A DNA stretch of 46,152 nucleotides from an uncultured Bacteroidales bacterium. Lineage in GTDB: Bacteria > Bacteroidota > Bacteroidia > Bacteroidales > UBA932. The notes under the pieces are model-generated. The model did not search any database and had not been told where the DNA came from. It saw only the letters and a list, made by a program, of their open reading frames with translations. This document shows positions 32,553 to 40,640 of the stretch, one piece after another. Every line of letters begins with the position of its first letter. Position 1 is the stretch's first letter. Both the position numbers and the translations under genes were made by a program. Where the stretch lies: contig CASFSL010000023.1 of the NCBI GenBank assembly GCA_949297365.1, forward strand, positions 1-46,152, read 5' to 3'.

Positions 32553-33059
32553 ATGTGTAGAACATTGACAGCACGCGAGTTTATTCAGGAAACTCTAATG
32601 AAAGAATTTGCAGACATCGTGAACGGGGAAAAGGAGCACAATTACATTTCCTTCCTGCTCATTTCCTGCGGAATTGAATTTTTAGGGAAATGCATGGCTC
32701 CCGTTGGTACGGATTGGCATCGTAGAGCAAGTGAGCAATATTTTAAACAGGGGATATCCCTATTTCCTGACCCATATAAACAACAAGACATCGATGATGT
32801 ACTATACCATGGATTAAGATGTGGCATTTGCCATGCATTATTACCTAAAGATGAACTGATTGTATCATCAACTGAAGAACAAGATTTGAACAGCAACCCT
32901 ATTCGCTTGAACATCCGCACCCTTTTTGATGATTTCAAGAAAGCCTGCACGTCTTTGCTGGAAAATGAAAAGTATAATGCTAGACTTGAAGAAAATTTCA
33001 TTAGTATCTCAGACGGCTCTACGGGGAACACAAATTCATTAAAAGTAGAAAACGAATAG
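32553..33059 (+). CDS. Unknown protein with R-x4-H (HEPN-like) motif
   Basis: The 168-residue protein is largely helical by composition and matches no family I can name. Residues 89-94 read RCGICH, an Arg, four residues, then His, as in the catalytic R-x4-6-H motif of HEPN RNases, and it sits after a predicted helix (DIDDVLYHGL). The second position is Cys instead of the usual Asn, Asp or His. The start at 32553 (MCRTLTAREF) fits better than the upstream ATG at 32508, which lies in AT/GC-mixed leader sequence. Its stop is two bases before the zinc-ribbon gene. An RNase function is only a guess. Confidence 0.6.
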   Translation: MCRTLTAREFIQETLMKEFADIVNGEKEHNYISFLLISCGIEFLGKCMAPVGTDWHRRASEQYFKQGISLFPDPYKQQDIDDVLYHGLRCGICHALLPKDELIVSSTEEQDLNSNPIRLNIRTLFDDFKKACTSLLENEKYNARLEENFISISDGSTGNTNSLKVENE

Positions 33060-33061
33060 CT

Positions 33062-33781
33062 ATGGCCACAACTGTCACATCCAAATGTCCGCATTGCGGA
33101 GCCCAAATAGTCTTTGAGCCAAAGTCCAAAGCCACGATATGCAGGTATTGCTCATCAATGATTGCCATCAAAGAAGTAAAAGGCTCAGACGGCCCTTCAT
33201 TATCCGGGTTGCTTGGCAATTTCCAACTAAAAGAGATTATCCCCAAATATGAATATTGGGGAAGGTATGTACAATCACCTGAAACAGATGTTACTGGTAT
33301 TACGGGATACTTATGTATTTCTGATGAGGAGGTTATATTCAAACCAGACAAGCTTGACTTCTTGGAAAACGGGCTCCTCAAATCTATTGATGATACATAC
33401 ATACGGTTTGACGAGATATGCGGATACCGCTACAATACTTACTACTTTTCATTTGTGGCTCCAAAGACATATTACCATGTTATATGCACAGATGATGGTG
33501 AGACGAAAAAAGAGCATATAATCTTCATAGCGAGTCTGGCTAAAGAACGGAACAGCATATTCAACAATATTGAGTATTTCAGAAAACAGTTTTTCATCAG
33601 AAACGGCAAGGATGTACCGGAATTAACAGAAGGTGACATCCATGTGTCAGGAAACAATATAATTGATACACGGGGTGCAAAATATATTTATTTGGCCCAT
33701 AAAATAATTGTTAGCCGTATTATGATAGGGCTAATAGCTGCAATTATTCTCATATTAATTATAGTATTATTATCCGCATAG
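33062..33781 (+). CDS. Zinc-ribbon membrane protein
   Basis: The 239-residue protein starts with a zinc ribbon (C9-x2-C12 and C27-x2-C30, KCPHCG and CRYC), then a middle domain of about 150 residues with beta-rich stretches (GYLCISDEEVIFKPD, IRFDEICGYRYNTYYFSFV) that looks like a PH/GRAM-type fold, and ends in one membrane segment (about 216-237). It would be tail-anchored with the ribbon in the cytoplasm. In the Bacillus ydjFGHI operon an SPFH protein also travels with a zinc-ribbon protein. The GRAM call is inference. Confidence 0.7.
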   Translation: MATTVTSKCPHCGAQIVFEPKSKATICRYCSSMIAIKEVKGSDGPSLSGLLGNFQLKEIIPKYEYWGRYVQSPETDVTGITGYLCISDEEVIFKPDKLDFLENGLLKSIDDTYIRFDEICGYRYNTYYFSFVAPKTYYHVICTDDGETKKEHIIFIASLAKERNSIFNNIEYFRKQFFIRNGKDVPELTEGDIHVSGNNIIDTRGAKYIYLAHKIIVSRIMIGLIAAIILILIIVLLSA

Positions 33782-33783
33782 AT

Positions 33784-35163
33784 ATGGGACTCTTTTCAAA
33801 AGGCAAGACAGGCGGCATGATGAATGTCATCCGCTGCGACGAGAAGGAATACCTCGTCTGGAAATGGAGGCCCGAGGGTCAGGAGCTCGGTGCCAGCAAG
33901 AGAGAGAACGGCATCCGATACGGAAGCAGCCTGAGGGTAAAGGACGGAGAAGTCGCCATCCTCGTCTACACCACCAAGGAGAACGAGGACTGTCAGGAGG
34001 TCATAGTCGGCCCGCAGGACAAGATTATAAACACCGCGAATTTCCCCGTACTGGCCGACATCGTAGGGCTCGGCTACGGAGGAGACACGCCGTTTCAGGC
34101 CGAGGTCTATTTCATCAACCTGTCGGAGAATGTTCAGATTCTGTTCGGTGTCCCGTACTTTGATGTGTTTGACCCCCGTTTCCCTGATTTTCCCGTTCCT
34201 GTGGCGGTAAGGGGCACCATAACATTCAACATCTCCGACTACAGTGCATTCATCAAGAACAACAGGCTGATTAATTTTGAGATAAAGGACTTCAAGCAGC
34301 AGATTAGGAGTGCCGTGATGAAATACACGAAGAGCATCGTCATGAGCCTGCCTGCCTCACGCAACATCCCGGTAGTCCAGCTTGAAAGTCAGATACTTCA
34401 GGTTAACGATGCACTTGAATCGTATCTCAGGCCCAGGTTTGAGAAGGACTTCGGAGTATGCATGAAGGCACTTGACATTGAGGCCGTTGAAATCAACAAG
34501 GACAGCGAGACCTACAAAGAACTGAAGAGAGTGACCAAGGATATCGCGTCAGAGACCGTAATCGCTCAGTCCGATGTGAACATTCAGAACCTCCGGGACT
34601 CACAGCGCATCATGTCCGAGAACATGGAGGAGTCCCTGCGCATCCAGCGGGAGGAGGCCCAGCGTGCGCAGCGTCTCAAAACAGAGACATCGTACATCGG
34701 GGCCCATGCTCTGAACAGACAGGCGGATGTGATGCAGGCGGCAGCTGAATCCCTGGGCAAGATAGGAGGGACGATGGGAGACGGCTCCGGCAATGACGGA
34801 TTCAACCCGGCAGGTATGATGACGGGGATGATGATGGGAGGCGCAATCGGCAGTCAGATGGCCGGATACATGAACCAGATGGGGCAGAACCTGAATGCCT
34901 TTGCCCAACAGAATATGCAGGCTCCGCCTCCGACACCTAAGCCAGTCTCTTATTATGTACTGATAGACAATCAGCAGTCCGGCCCCTTTGACGAGAATGT
35001 ACTCAGACAGATGGCATCCTCAGGACAACTCTCAGAAGACACCTATGTATGGAAGCAGGGAATGGCGCAGTGGATGCAGGCCAGAGACACTGAACTCAAT
35101 AAGCTGTTTGCGTCCGTTCCGCCCGTGCCTCCTCCGTTTCCACCCATACCGCCAACCAAATGA
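33784..35163 (+). CDS. SPFH (YdjI/COG4260-like) protein with C-terminal GYF_2 domain
   Basis: The 459-residue protein starts MGLFSKGKTGGMM, then YLVWKWRPEGQELG and SSLRVKDGEVAILV, the opening of the COG4260 ('virion core protein') SPFH branch. FQAEVYFINLSENVQILFG and FPVPVAVRGTITF follow. Residues about 250-310 are a charged coiled coil, 320-375 is a Gly/Met-rich linker, and residues about 390-435 form a GYF_2 (DUF4339) domain (GPFDENVL, YVWKQGMAQWM) before a Pro-rich tail (PPVPPPFPPIPP). SPFH proteins scaffold membrane microdomains; GYF domains bind Pro-rich peptides, so the tail could bind its own or the neighbouring GYF_2 domain. It overlaps the next gene by ATGA. Confidence 0.85.
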   Translation: MGLFSKGKTGGMMNVIRCDEKEYLVWKWRPEGQELGASKRENGIRYGSSLRVKDGEVAILVYTTKENEDCQEVIVGPQDKIINTANFPVLADIVGLGYGGDTPFQAEVYFINLSENVQILFGVPYFDVFDPRFPDFPVPVAVRGTITFNISDYSAFIKNNRLINFEIKDFKQQIRSAVMKYTKSIVMSLPASRNIPVVQLESQILQVNDALESYLRPRFEKDFGVCMKALDIEAVEINKDSETYKELKRVTKDIASETVIAQSDVNIQNLRDSQRIMSENMEESLRIQREEAQRAQRLKTETSYIGAHALNRQADVMQAAAESLGKIGGTMGDGSGNDGFNPAGMMTGMMMGGAIGSQMAGYMNQMGQNLNAFAQQNMQAPPPTPKPVSYYVLIDNQQSGPFDENVLRQMASSGQLSEDTYVWKQGMAQWMQARDTELNKLFASVPPVPPPFPPIPPTK

Positions 35164-35525
35164 CACATGAAGCCATGAACAGTGATTTTTCTATTATTGA
35201 CAAACTTGTAGCTTTCGGCATAGAGGCGGCATCGGCAGACGGCATGGTATCCGGCATGAACAGGATGCTGTCCGACATGCAGGTTCCCGGCTCAATGGCC
35301 CGGAATCAATCGCCCGGCCATAACAGAGTGAACAGATTATGGTATGTGGCAACAGACGGCAGGCCCAACGGCCCTTTTGACGAGAAGGAGCTGCTGGCCT
35401 TTCTGCTTGACAGGAGAATCAACAAGGACACCCTTGCGTGGTCTGCGGGAATGCCGCAGTGGCAGCGCGTTGAGGACATTCCTGAGATTCTGAGACTATT
35501 AATGCTTTTACCTCCAGAGTTATGA
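35160..35525 (+). CDS. Free-standing GYF_2 (DUF4339) protein
   Basis: The 121-residue protein has a polar N-terminal stretch (DKLVAFGIEAASADGM) and a C-terminal GYF_2 domain at about residues 60-111 (LWYVATDGRPNGPFDEKEL, LAWSAGMPQW). This domain is clearly related to the one at the end of the SPFH protein. Start and stop overlap both neighbours by ATGA, so translation is coupled. It may compete for, or bridge, the Pro-rich tail of the SPFH protein (inference). Confidence 0.83.
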   Translation: MTHEAMNSDFSIIDKLVAFGIEAASADGMVSGMNRMLSDMQVPGSMARNQSPGHNRVNRLWYVATDGRPNGPFDEKELLAFLLDRRINKDTLAWSAGMPQWQRVEDIPEILRLLMLLPPEL

Positions 35526-35872
35526 AGATTCAGCCTATATTGACAGTTTTCTCCATTGCCATCTCCGCGCTTTTCGGATACATTGTGTATTCCATATGCG
35601 GTGACAGTTATGCGGACACGCAGCTTCTGACCATCCTGAGCGCGGCATCGGCCTTCCTGATATTGTTCAGCGGAATCGGATTGAAATACGGCAATCCGAA
35701 ATCCAACACCAACATAAAAGTCCTGTCCGCAGTATTCACCGTCATCTCATTCGTCGCAAGCCTCGTAATGTCCTTTGTGTCGGCAGGAGAGGCCGCGATA
35801 ATAATAGTCTCTGCCGCTATTGTACTCATCTATCTGCTCATCCTCTACTTAATACCCAAATCCGGCATATAG
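35522..35872 (+). CDS. Small four-helix membrane protein
   Basis: The 116-residue protein has four hydrophobic segments (about 4-25, 34-52, 63-88 and 91-112). No family is recognised. It ends the membrane operon and could be the partner that anchors the GYF_2 or SPFH protein. Confidence 0.7.
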   Translation: MKIQPILTVFSIAISALFGYIVYSICGDSYADTQLLTILSAASAFLILFSGIGLKYGNPKSNTNIKVLSAVFTVISFVASLVMSFVSAGEAAIIIVSAAIVLIYLLILYLIPKSGI

Positions 35873-35929
35873 AAACAAGACTATGGAAAGCATCCTGAAA
35901 ACCAGCCAGAGCCCCTGACTGGTTTTTAT

Positions 35930-36145
35930 TTACTGTTCAGTCAAGGCACTATCGTCGCGGTACTGTCCATCGCCATTTGTAGCTTTGGGGATTTTGCTCC
36001 AGTATCCGCCAGTCTCGGCCCGGAGGGCATCGCTGATATGCTTGCAGTGCTCCGGGGTTTTCTTCCGTCCCAGGAGAGATGCTGAAATCTTGTCGCGCAC
36101 CGCCTGCGGCACTTCGCGTGTCTTTCGCTTGTATTCTTTTTCCAT
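35930..36145 (-). CDS. NUMOD3-like small protein
   Basis: The 71-residue protein reads REVPQAVRDKISASLLGRKK followed by TPEHCKHISDALR, the repeated ISxSLxGRxxTPEHxxxIS pattern of NUMOD3 DNA-binding modules, which usually flank GIY-YIG or HNH homing nucleases. Here no nuclease domain is attached; a short tail ending GGYWSKIPKA follows. It is convergent with the membrane operon. Confidence 0.6.
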   Translation of the reverse strand: MEKEYKRKTREVPQAVRDKISASLLGRKKTPEHCKHISDALRAETGGYWSKIPKATNGDGQYRDDSALTEQ

Positions 36146-36659
36146 GATTTTAGTTTTTTCATAAATAGCTTAACAGGTTAGAAAGGCTATCCGATTTTGG
36201 TAATGCATTTACCAATTTTTGATAGTCCCATGTATCGGTAAAATCCTAATGACAGACAGTCCGCCTAATAAGCCTATCAGGTAGAGCCGAGCATTTCTAA
36301 GGAGGATAACAGATTACGAATTTACAATAACAGCCCGGAGGTCGGGATTCCCACACCAAACAGCTGTTTATGGCCATAAAATAATGACTGAACAAGGTAA
36401 AACAACCATATTACAGCACGACAACAGACCTACACATTCTTAATTATCAGTTAATTACATAGCAAACCTCTCATATTGGGATTCATTTTATTATCAAATA
36501 ATACTTAATGGCACTGACATAGATTTTGCGCTCAATTTCTTCTTGTTTTTTTAAATCCAACTTGATATATTTGCCATAAGTATGCTCACGCTACGAAGGT
36601 GGGCGCGGTCATTACCGCAAGAATAACCCTAAAAAAAGGGACGACAATCAACCGTTAAC
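36146..36659. other. Gene-free interval before the excisionase-like gene
   Basis: No gene is seen in these 514 bases. There is a promoter at 36543-36573, a short hairpin CCCT/AGGG near 36628-36641 and AT-rich DNA. The region could hold arm-type sites for the integrase and excisionase, but no repeats were clear enough to call. Confidence 0.55.
36543..36573 (+). promoter_or_regulatory. Promoter of the excisionase-like gene
   Basis: TTG (36543-36545), 20 bases, then TATATTTG (36566-36573). The ATG follows at 36660, leaving a leader of about 80 bases. Confidence 0.6.
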
Positions 36660-36926
36660 ATGACGGAAGATACTGTAAAAAACATTGTTGAGAGCATCAC
36701 CGCCAACATCATAAATGCCATGAACCTCAACAAGCCTGTTTATACGCGAAACGAGACTCTACAACTACTGGGACTTGACAGCAAGACACTGAAACGCTAC
36801 CAGGACGAGGGACTTATAGGATATTCGCAGCCGATAGACGGAGGTAAGGTGTTCTTCTCACGACAGGACATTGACGAATTCCTGAACAGGACACACCACG
36901 AAGCCTTTTACTTCAACGGATTGTAG
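36660..36926 (+). CDS. Helix-turn-helix (excisionase-like) protein
   Basis: The 88-residue protein has a winged-helix/MerR-like motif (YTRNETLQLLGLDSKTLKRYQDEGL, then GGKVFFSRQDIDEFL). This is the pattern of small Bacteroidetes excisionase-type proteins that steer integrases. Its 3' end overlaps the convergent integrase gene by 19 bases, so transcription of one would oppose the other. Confidence 0.78.
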   Translation: MTEDTVKNIVESITANIINAMNLNKPVYTRNETLQLLGLDSKTLKRYQDEGLIGYSQPIDGGKVFFSRQDIDEFLNRTHHEAFYFNGL

Positions 36927-38260
36927 TCCTCAAACTGTAACTTTCTCTCAACCTCCTCACTAAGCGTTTCCGGGAGAAACATGGCATAATTCTTCTCGGT
37001 CGCTGTAACAGAGCTATGGCCGAGAAGACGGGATACAAGATGCAAGGACATGTTAATCGGAGGGTTGAGGGCATACACTGCGAAAGTATGCCGTGCGACA
37101 TGCATGGTCAGATTAAAACCCTCAACTCCGATTTTCAAGCCTATAGCTCTAAGCGACTGCCCAATAGTCCTGTTCTTAGAGGCTATTTTCATTTTCAATT
37201 CCCGGTCACACTGTTCCTGATTGGATTTGTCCGAAAACTTAAAGTCCACTGGAAGTAAGTTGAATACAAAGCGAGGATTATAGCCTTTATCCTGCCACCT
37301 ATGCAATATCTGAATGGCAGCACTGTTAAGGTGTATCTCATGAAAGTTCTTGGCCTTGACCAGCATTTTCCTCATTGTTGAATTCGCGAAGTCAATGTGC
37401 GCCCATTCCAATGTCGCAATATCACTGACACGCAGACCACAAGCATGGAAAGCGAAGAGAAACATGTCCATTATCTCCCGGGTACGGTCATACTTGACCT
37501 CAGAGTACAACGCCACAAATCTTGCCATCTGCTCCCTGGTCAAATAATGCACGGAGCTTTCGTTATCCTCAACCTCCCCGGTATACGACCGTTGCTTTTT
37601 CTCAACATAGCCATTCCGGGAGACATTCAGCATATTAGTGTTCATAAGGCCATTCTGCACAGCATATTCTATAGCCTTAAACAGTGGAGTTAACTCCTTA
37701 TTCATCGTCTCATTGCCAATACTCTTCATTCGGCTGACTTTATAAGCATCCATCAACTCCACTGTTACTTCCGGCATAGGCAGGAAAGCCTCCTTCTTAA
37801 CATCTGCTATGTAGTTCTTAAACTTTTCTATATAAAGTCCATGATTGTAGTACGTGGAGTAACCGACCTTTCCCGTATCAAACCTCACTCGGTTATAGTC
37901 TACGGCATACTGAATAAAGTCAACTTTTTTCGGGTCTTTCTGTTCATCATTGAGGTTCCCGTCCAATAATCTTGACAACCGTTCCTTTGTTAATGGGCCT
38001 TCGTAGGCTTCAATTACCGATTCATAACTTCTTTTGATTACTGCCAATTTGTTATTCAGCCGATTCGCCTCTTTATGACCTACGATTTCTTGCTTATCGG
38101 AATCCCACTGTTCAGGCTTAACATAAACTCCTGTAGCACGGCATACCACATCTCTGTTTACTGAAAACATGATACTAATAGCAACCTCACCTTTTATGTT
38201 CGGTTTCCTATTTCTGATGACCAACCTACCTTTTGGTTTTAATCGTTTTACTCTGCCCAT
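36908..38260 (-). CDS. Tyrosine-type integrase of the element
   Basis: The 450-residue protein has an N-terminal arm-binding-like domain (VYVKPEQWDSDKQEI), a SAM-like core-binding domain (about 110-215) and the catalytic domain. Catalytic residues are Arg277 (CGLRVSD), a Lys near 302-304 (LVKAKN), His387 and Arg390 (HVARHTF), His415 (LLGHSSVTAT) and the nucleophile Tyr425. It is the Bacteroidetes phage_int_SAM_5/Arm_DNA-bind type. It lies beside attR, as expected for the gene that made the insertion. Confidence 0.93.
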   Translation of the reverse strand: MGRVKRLKPKGRLVIRNRKPNIKGEVAISIMFSVNRDVVCRATGVYVKPEQWDSDKQEIVGHKEANRLNNKLAVIKRSYESVIEAYEGPLTKERLSRLLDGNLNDEQKDPKKVDFIQYAVDYNRVRFDTGKVGYSTYYNHGLYIEKFKNYIADVKKEAFLPMPEVTVELMDAYKVSRMKSIGNETMNKELTPLFKAIEYAVQNGLMNTNMLNVSRNGYVEKKQRSYTGEVEDNESSVHYLTREQMARFVALYSEVKYDRTREIMDMFLFAFHACGLRVSDIATLEWAHIDFANSTMRKMLVKAKNFHEIHLNSAAIQILHRWQDKGYNPRFVFNLLPVDFKFSDKSNQEQCDRELKMKIASKNRTIGQSLRAIGLKIGVEGFNLTMHVARHTFAVYALNPPINMSLHLVSRLLGHSSVTATEKNYAMFLPETLSEEVERKLQFEDYNPLK

Positions 38261-38337
38261 ATACTATAAAACTTACTATGATTTTTAACGGGAATTATGG
38301 GCAAATATAGTCAGTTATTAGTCAACTTATTCTCCGG

Positions 38338-38462
38338 CACATGCCCTACAGTGCCTTCTGACGGGCATGAAAAAAGGCACCCGAAAGTGCCTTAGTCAAC
38401 TTATTTAGGCCCTACAGCCACCTGTAATGCCGTTTTAGGGATTAATATTCTTCCTCGTTGAA
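38338..38462. other. attR: right direct repeat overlapping the DUF2795 3' end
   Basis: This 125-base copy pairs with 28121-28237. The shared core is at 38443-38462 and encodes the last residues of DUF2795 (the stop is 38442-38444). To the left of the core the sequence belongs to the element and supplies a replacement terminator (38374-38393). Confidence 0.85.
38368..38393 (-). terminator. Terminator of DUF2795 carried by the element
   Basis: AAGGCAC (38374-38380) and GTGCCTT (38387-38393) form a 7-pair stem with a 6-base loop; on the minus strand it is followed by TTTTTTC. The same hairpin stands in attL. Confidence 0.88.
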
Positions 38463-38663
38463 GAAGAAGTCCTCCTTGCTGGGATAGTCGGGCCAGATCT
38501 CCTCTATGCTTTCGTAGACCTCACCGTCATCCTCAAGGTCTTCCAGATTCTCAATGACCTCCAGAGGGGCGCCTGAGCGGGTAGCGTAGTCTATCAGTTC
38601 GTCTTTGGTTGCGGGCCAGGGAGCGTCTTCGAGCTTCGAGGCCAATTCAAGTGTCCAATACAT
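38442..38663 (-). CDS. DUF2795 small acidic protein, integration target
   Basis: The 73-residue protein (MYWTLELASKLEDAPWPATK start, then ELIDYATRSGAPLEVIENL) has the short helical DUF2795 module. The acidic tail ends FFFNEEEY. It is of unknown function and is widely conserved in Bacteroidetes. Its last seven codons lie in the att core, so insertion leaves the protein unchanged. Stop codon is TAA here; the attL copy would give TAG. Confidence 0.85.
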   Translation of the reverse strand: MYWTLELASKLEDAPWPATKDELIDYATRSGAPLEVIENLEDLEDDGEVYESIEEIWPDYPSKEDFFFNEEEY

Positions 38664-38711
38664 AGTCTCAATGCATTTTTATTTTGGTCGGCAAAGATAT
38701 ACAAAAATCCT

Positions 38712-39242
38712 CTAGTCAATCCAAAAATCTTCCGAAATGTTATGCCGGTGACACTCCATGCGTCCCAGCGTGAACAGATAGTCCGACAAGCGGTTGAGGT
38801 AGCGCAGCACCGCCACCATATCGGGCCGGTCGTCTCCCAGTGCGACGCATGAACGCTCGCTCCTGCGGCAGATGCACCGCGCCACATGACAGTGGGCGGC
38901 ACTGACCGGACGCGACGGCAGCACAAAACTCTTCATGGGAGGCATCTCCCCGCTCATCCTGTCTATCTCCTTCTCCAGATTCTGGATTCCGTCTTCCGGG
39001 AACGGAGTCAGCCTGGGATTCTCCACATCGGAGGCGACATGGGCAGATGCCGTCATAAGCGCAGCCTGTATCTGTCTCAGTACCGCGTCCTCCGTCTCTA
39101 TATGGCAGCGCAGCAGGGCGATATACGATATCAGCTCGTCCAGATCCCCGTATGCGCAGACTCTCTCAGATGCCTTGGAGACCCGTCTACCCCCGACGAG
39201 GGATGTCTCACCGGCGTCTCCTGTCTTAGTGTAAATCTTCAT
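38712..39242 (-). CDS. PduO-type cobalamin adenosyltransferase
   Basis: The 176-residue enzyme adenosylates cob(I)alamin using ATP. The N-terminal MKIYTKTGDAGETSLVGG and the later helix motifs (YGDLDEL, CRRSERSC, YLNRLSDYLF) are characteristic. It lies seven bases downstream of the ABC ATPase gene. With a possible B12-type importer in the window, corrinoid use is plausible, but no other B12 gene is near. Confidence 0.92.
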   Translation of the reverse strand: MKIYTKTGDAGETSLVGGRRVSKASERVCAYGDLDELISYIALLRCHIETEDAVLRQIQAALMTASAHVASDVENPRLTPFPEDGIQNLEKEIDRMSGEMPPMKSFVLPSRPVSAAHCHVARCICRRSERSCVALGDDRPDMVAVLRYLNRLSDYLFTLGRMECHRHNISEDFWID

Positions 39243-39249
39243 ATCTGTC

Positions 39250-39948
39250 TTATTTTATATGTTCTGTATCAGACTCTATGCGGCCGTCCCTGAGACGTAT
39301 GACCCGATGGGCATAGGCGGCGATATCCTCCTCGTGGGTCACTACTATCACGGTATTGCCATTGCGGTATATCTGGTCGAAAAGCCTCATGATCTCTATG
39401 GATGTATGAGTGTCCAGGTTGCCAGTCGGCTCATCAGCCAGTATGATGGAGGGACTGTTGATCAGGGCCCTTGCAAGCGCAACTCTCTGCCTCTGACCGC
39501 CCGAGAGCTCGTTGGGCCTGTGGTCCATCCTGTCATCCAGCCCCACACTCCTCAACGCCTCTGCTGCCTTTTCCCGCCTTTCTCCGGCCGGGACTCCGGC
39601 ATAGACCATCGGCAAAGCGACATTCTCCAGAGCATTGTATCTCGGAAGCAGGTTGAAGGACTGGAAGACAAAGCCTATCTCCCTGTTTCTGACATCCGCC
39701 AGCTCACCATCGTCCATCTCGCTCACATCCGTCCCGTTCAGAATATACCGGCCGCTGTCCGGCGAATCCAGACAACCCAGAATATTCATCAACGTGGACT
39801 TGCCCGAACCGGACGGTCCCATGATGGCCACGTATTCGTTCCTGAAAACGGAGAGCGACACCCCGTCCAATGCCCTCACCTCCTGATTTCCGACCCGGTA
39901 TATCTTGAAGATGTCCTCGAGTCTGATAATCTCCTGTGCTTTCTCCAT
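39250..39948 (-). CDS. ABC-transporter ATPase (MacB/LolD type)
   Basis: The 232-residue protein has Walker [10 protein letters not shown] (44-52), Q-loop [10 protein letters not shown], signature LSGGQ (148-152) and Walker B with DEPTGNLD. It fits the MacB/LolD/FtsE subclass that works with FtsX-type permeases in lipoprotein release, efflux or division. An FtsX-type permease starts at 45809, but it is 6 kb away and on the other strand, so pairing is unproven. Confidence 0.88.
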   Translation of the reverse strand: MEKAQEIIRLEDIFKIYRVGNQEVRALDGVSLSVFRNEYVAIMGPSGSGKSTLMNILGCLDSPDSGRYILNGTDVSEMDDGELADVRNREIGFVFQSFNLLPRYNALENVALPMVYAGVPAGERREKAAEALRSVGLDDRMDHRPNELSGGQRQRVALARALINSPSIILADEPTGNLDTHTSIEIMRLFDQIYRNGNTVIVVTHEEDIAAYAHRVIRLRDGRIESDTEHIK

Positions 39949-40040
39949 GATGTATATATTTTGAAACCGGCATCTAAAGTAATAATTAATTGTCTGTTTC
40001 CAACATTTTCCTTAATATTGCGCCTCAATTTTTTACGATT

Positions 40041-40640
40041 ATGGCATTCAAGAAAATAGAAGAATACGATCCGCAGACCACACAGGAACTGGCCGCACAC
40101 TATAAGGAGATACTCCGCCTGCTAGGAGAAGATGCTGACAGAGAGGGACTTCTCAAGACTCCCGAGCGCGTGGCCAAGAGTATGCAGTTCCTGACCCAGG
40201 GCTACTATATGGACGGGGCCGAGATACTGCGCTCAGCCATGTTCAAGGAGGACTACCGGCAGATGGTGGTGGTCAAGGACATTGAGCTGTATTCCATGTG
40301 CGAGCATCATCTTCTGCCGTTCTACGGAAAGGCGCATGTGGCCTACATTCCCAACGGATATATCACAGGTCTGAGCAAAATAGCCAGGGTGGTGGAGTGC
40401 TATGCCCGCCGCCTGCAGGTCCAGGAGAGACTGACAGTGCAGATAAGGGACTGCATACAGGACACACTGCATCCTCTAGGAGTGGGAGTAGTAATCGAGG
40501 CCTCGCACATGTGTATGCAGATCAGGGGAGTACAGAAACAGAACTCCATCACCACCACATCGGCGTTCACCGGCGGCTTCCTCAAGGACGAGCGTACCCG
40601 CAGCGAATTCATGCGTCTGATAGGAGTTTCTCTACATTAG
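40041..40640 (+). CDS. folE: GTP cyclohydrolase I
   Basis: The 199-residue enzyme makes dihydroneopterin triphosphate from GTP at the start of folate synthesis. Zinc ligands are Cys87 and His90 (MCEHHLLPF) and Cys158 (SHMCMQIRG); TPERVAK and the C-terminal [10 protein letters not shown] complete the pattern. The start is set at ATG 40041 (MAFKKIEE). The last codons form the left arm of a perfect 20-bp palindrome running into the downstream region. Confidence 0.95.
   Translation: MAFKKIEEYDPQTTQELAAHYKEILRLLGEDADREGLLKTPERVAKSMQFLTQGYYMDGAEILRSAMFKEDYRQMVVVKDIELYSMCEHHLLPFYGKAHVAYIPNGYITGLSKIARVVECYARRLQVQERLTVQIRDCIQDTLHPLGVGVVIEASHMCMQIRGVQKQNSITTTSAFTGGFLKDERTRSEFMRLIGVSLH

Larger units (their letters stand above)
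28238..38442. mobile_element. Integrated element (about 10.2 kb) in the 3' end of a DUF2795 gene
   Basis: The element lies between two direct repeats and carries a tyrosine integrase at the right end next to attR, a helix-turn-helix excisionase-like gene, a Rep_trans/MOBT-like initiator, a serine recombinase, a regulator, an adenine methylase and a membrane operon. No capsid, portal, terminase, Zot or conjugation (Tra, VirD4) genes are seen, so it could be a mobilizable or satellite-type island rather than a full ICE or phage. The left half is visibly richer in A and T than the flanks. Confidence 0.85.

Noticed and set aside
28560-36145. Filamentous (inovirus-like) prophage
   Set aside because: A Rep-like gene alone suggests it, but no Zot-type ATPase, coat or other structural gene is present.
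35941-36162. Alternative frame over the NUMOD3-like gene
   Set aside because: It lacks the repeat pattern and is arginine-rich in the manner of a shadow frame.
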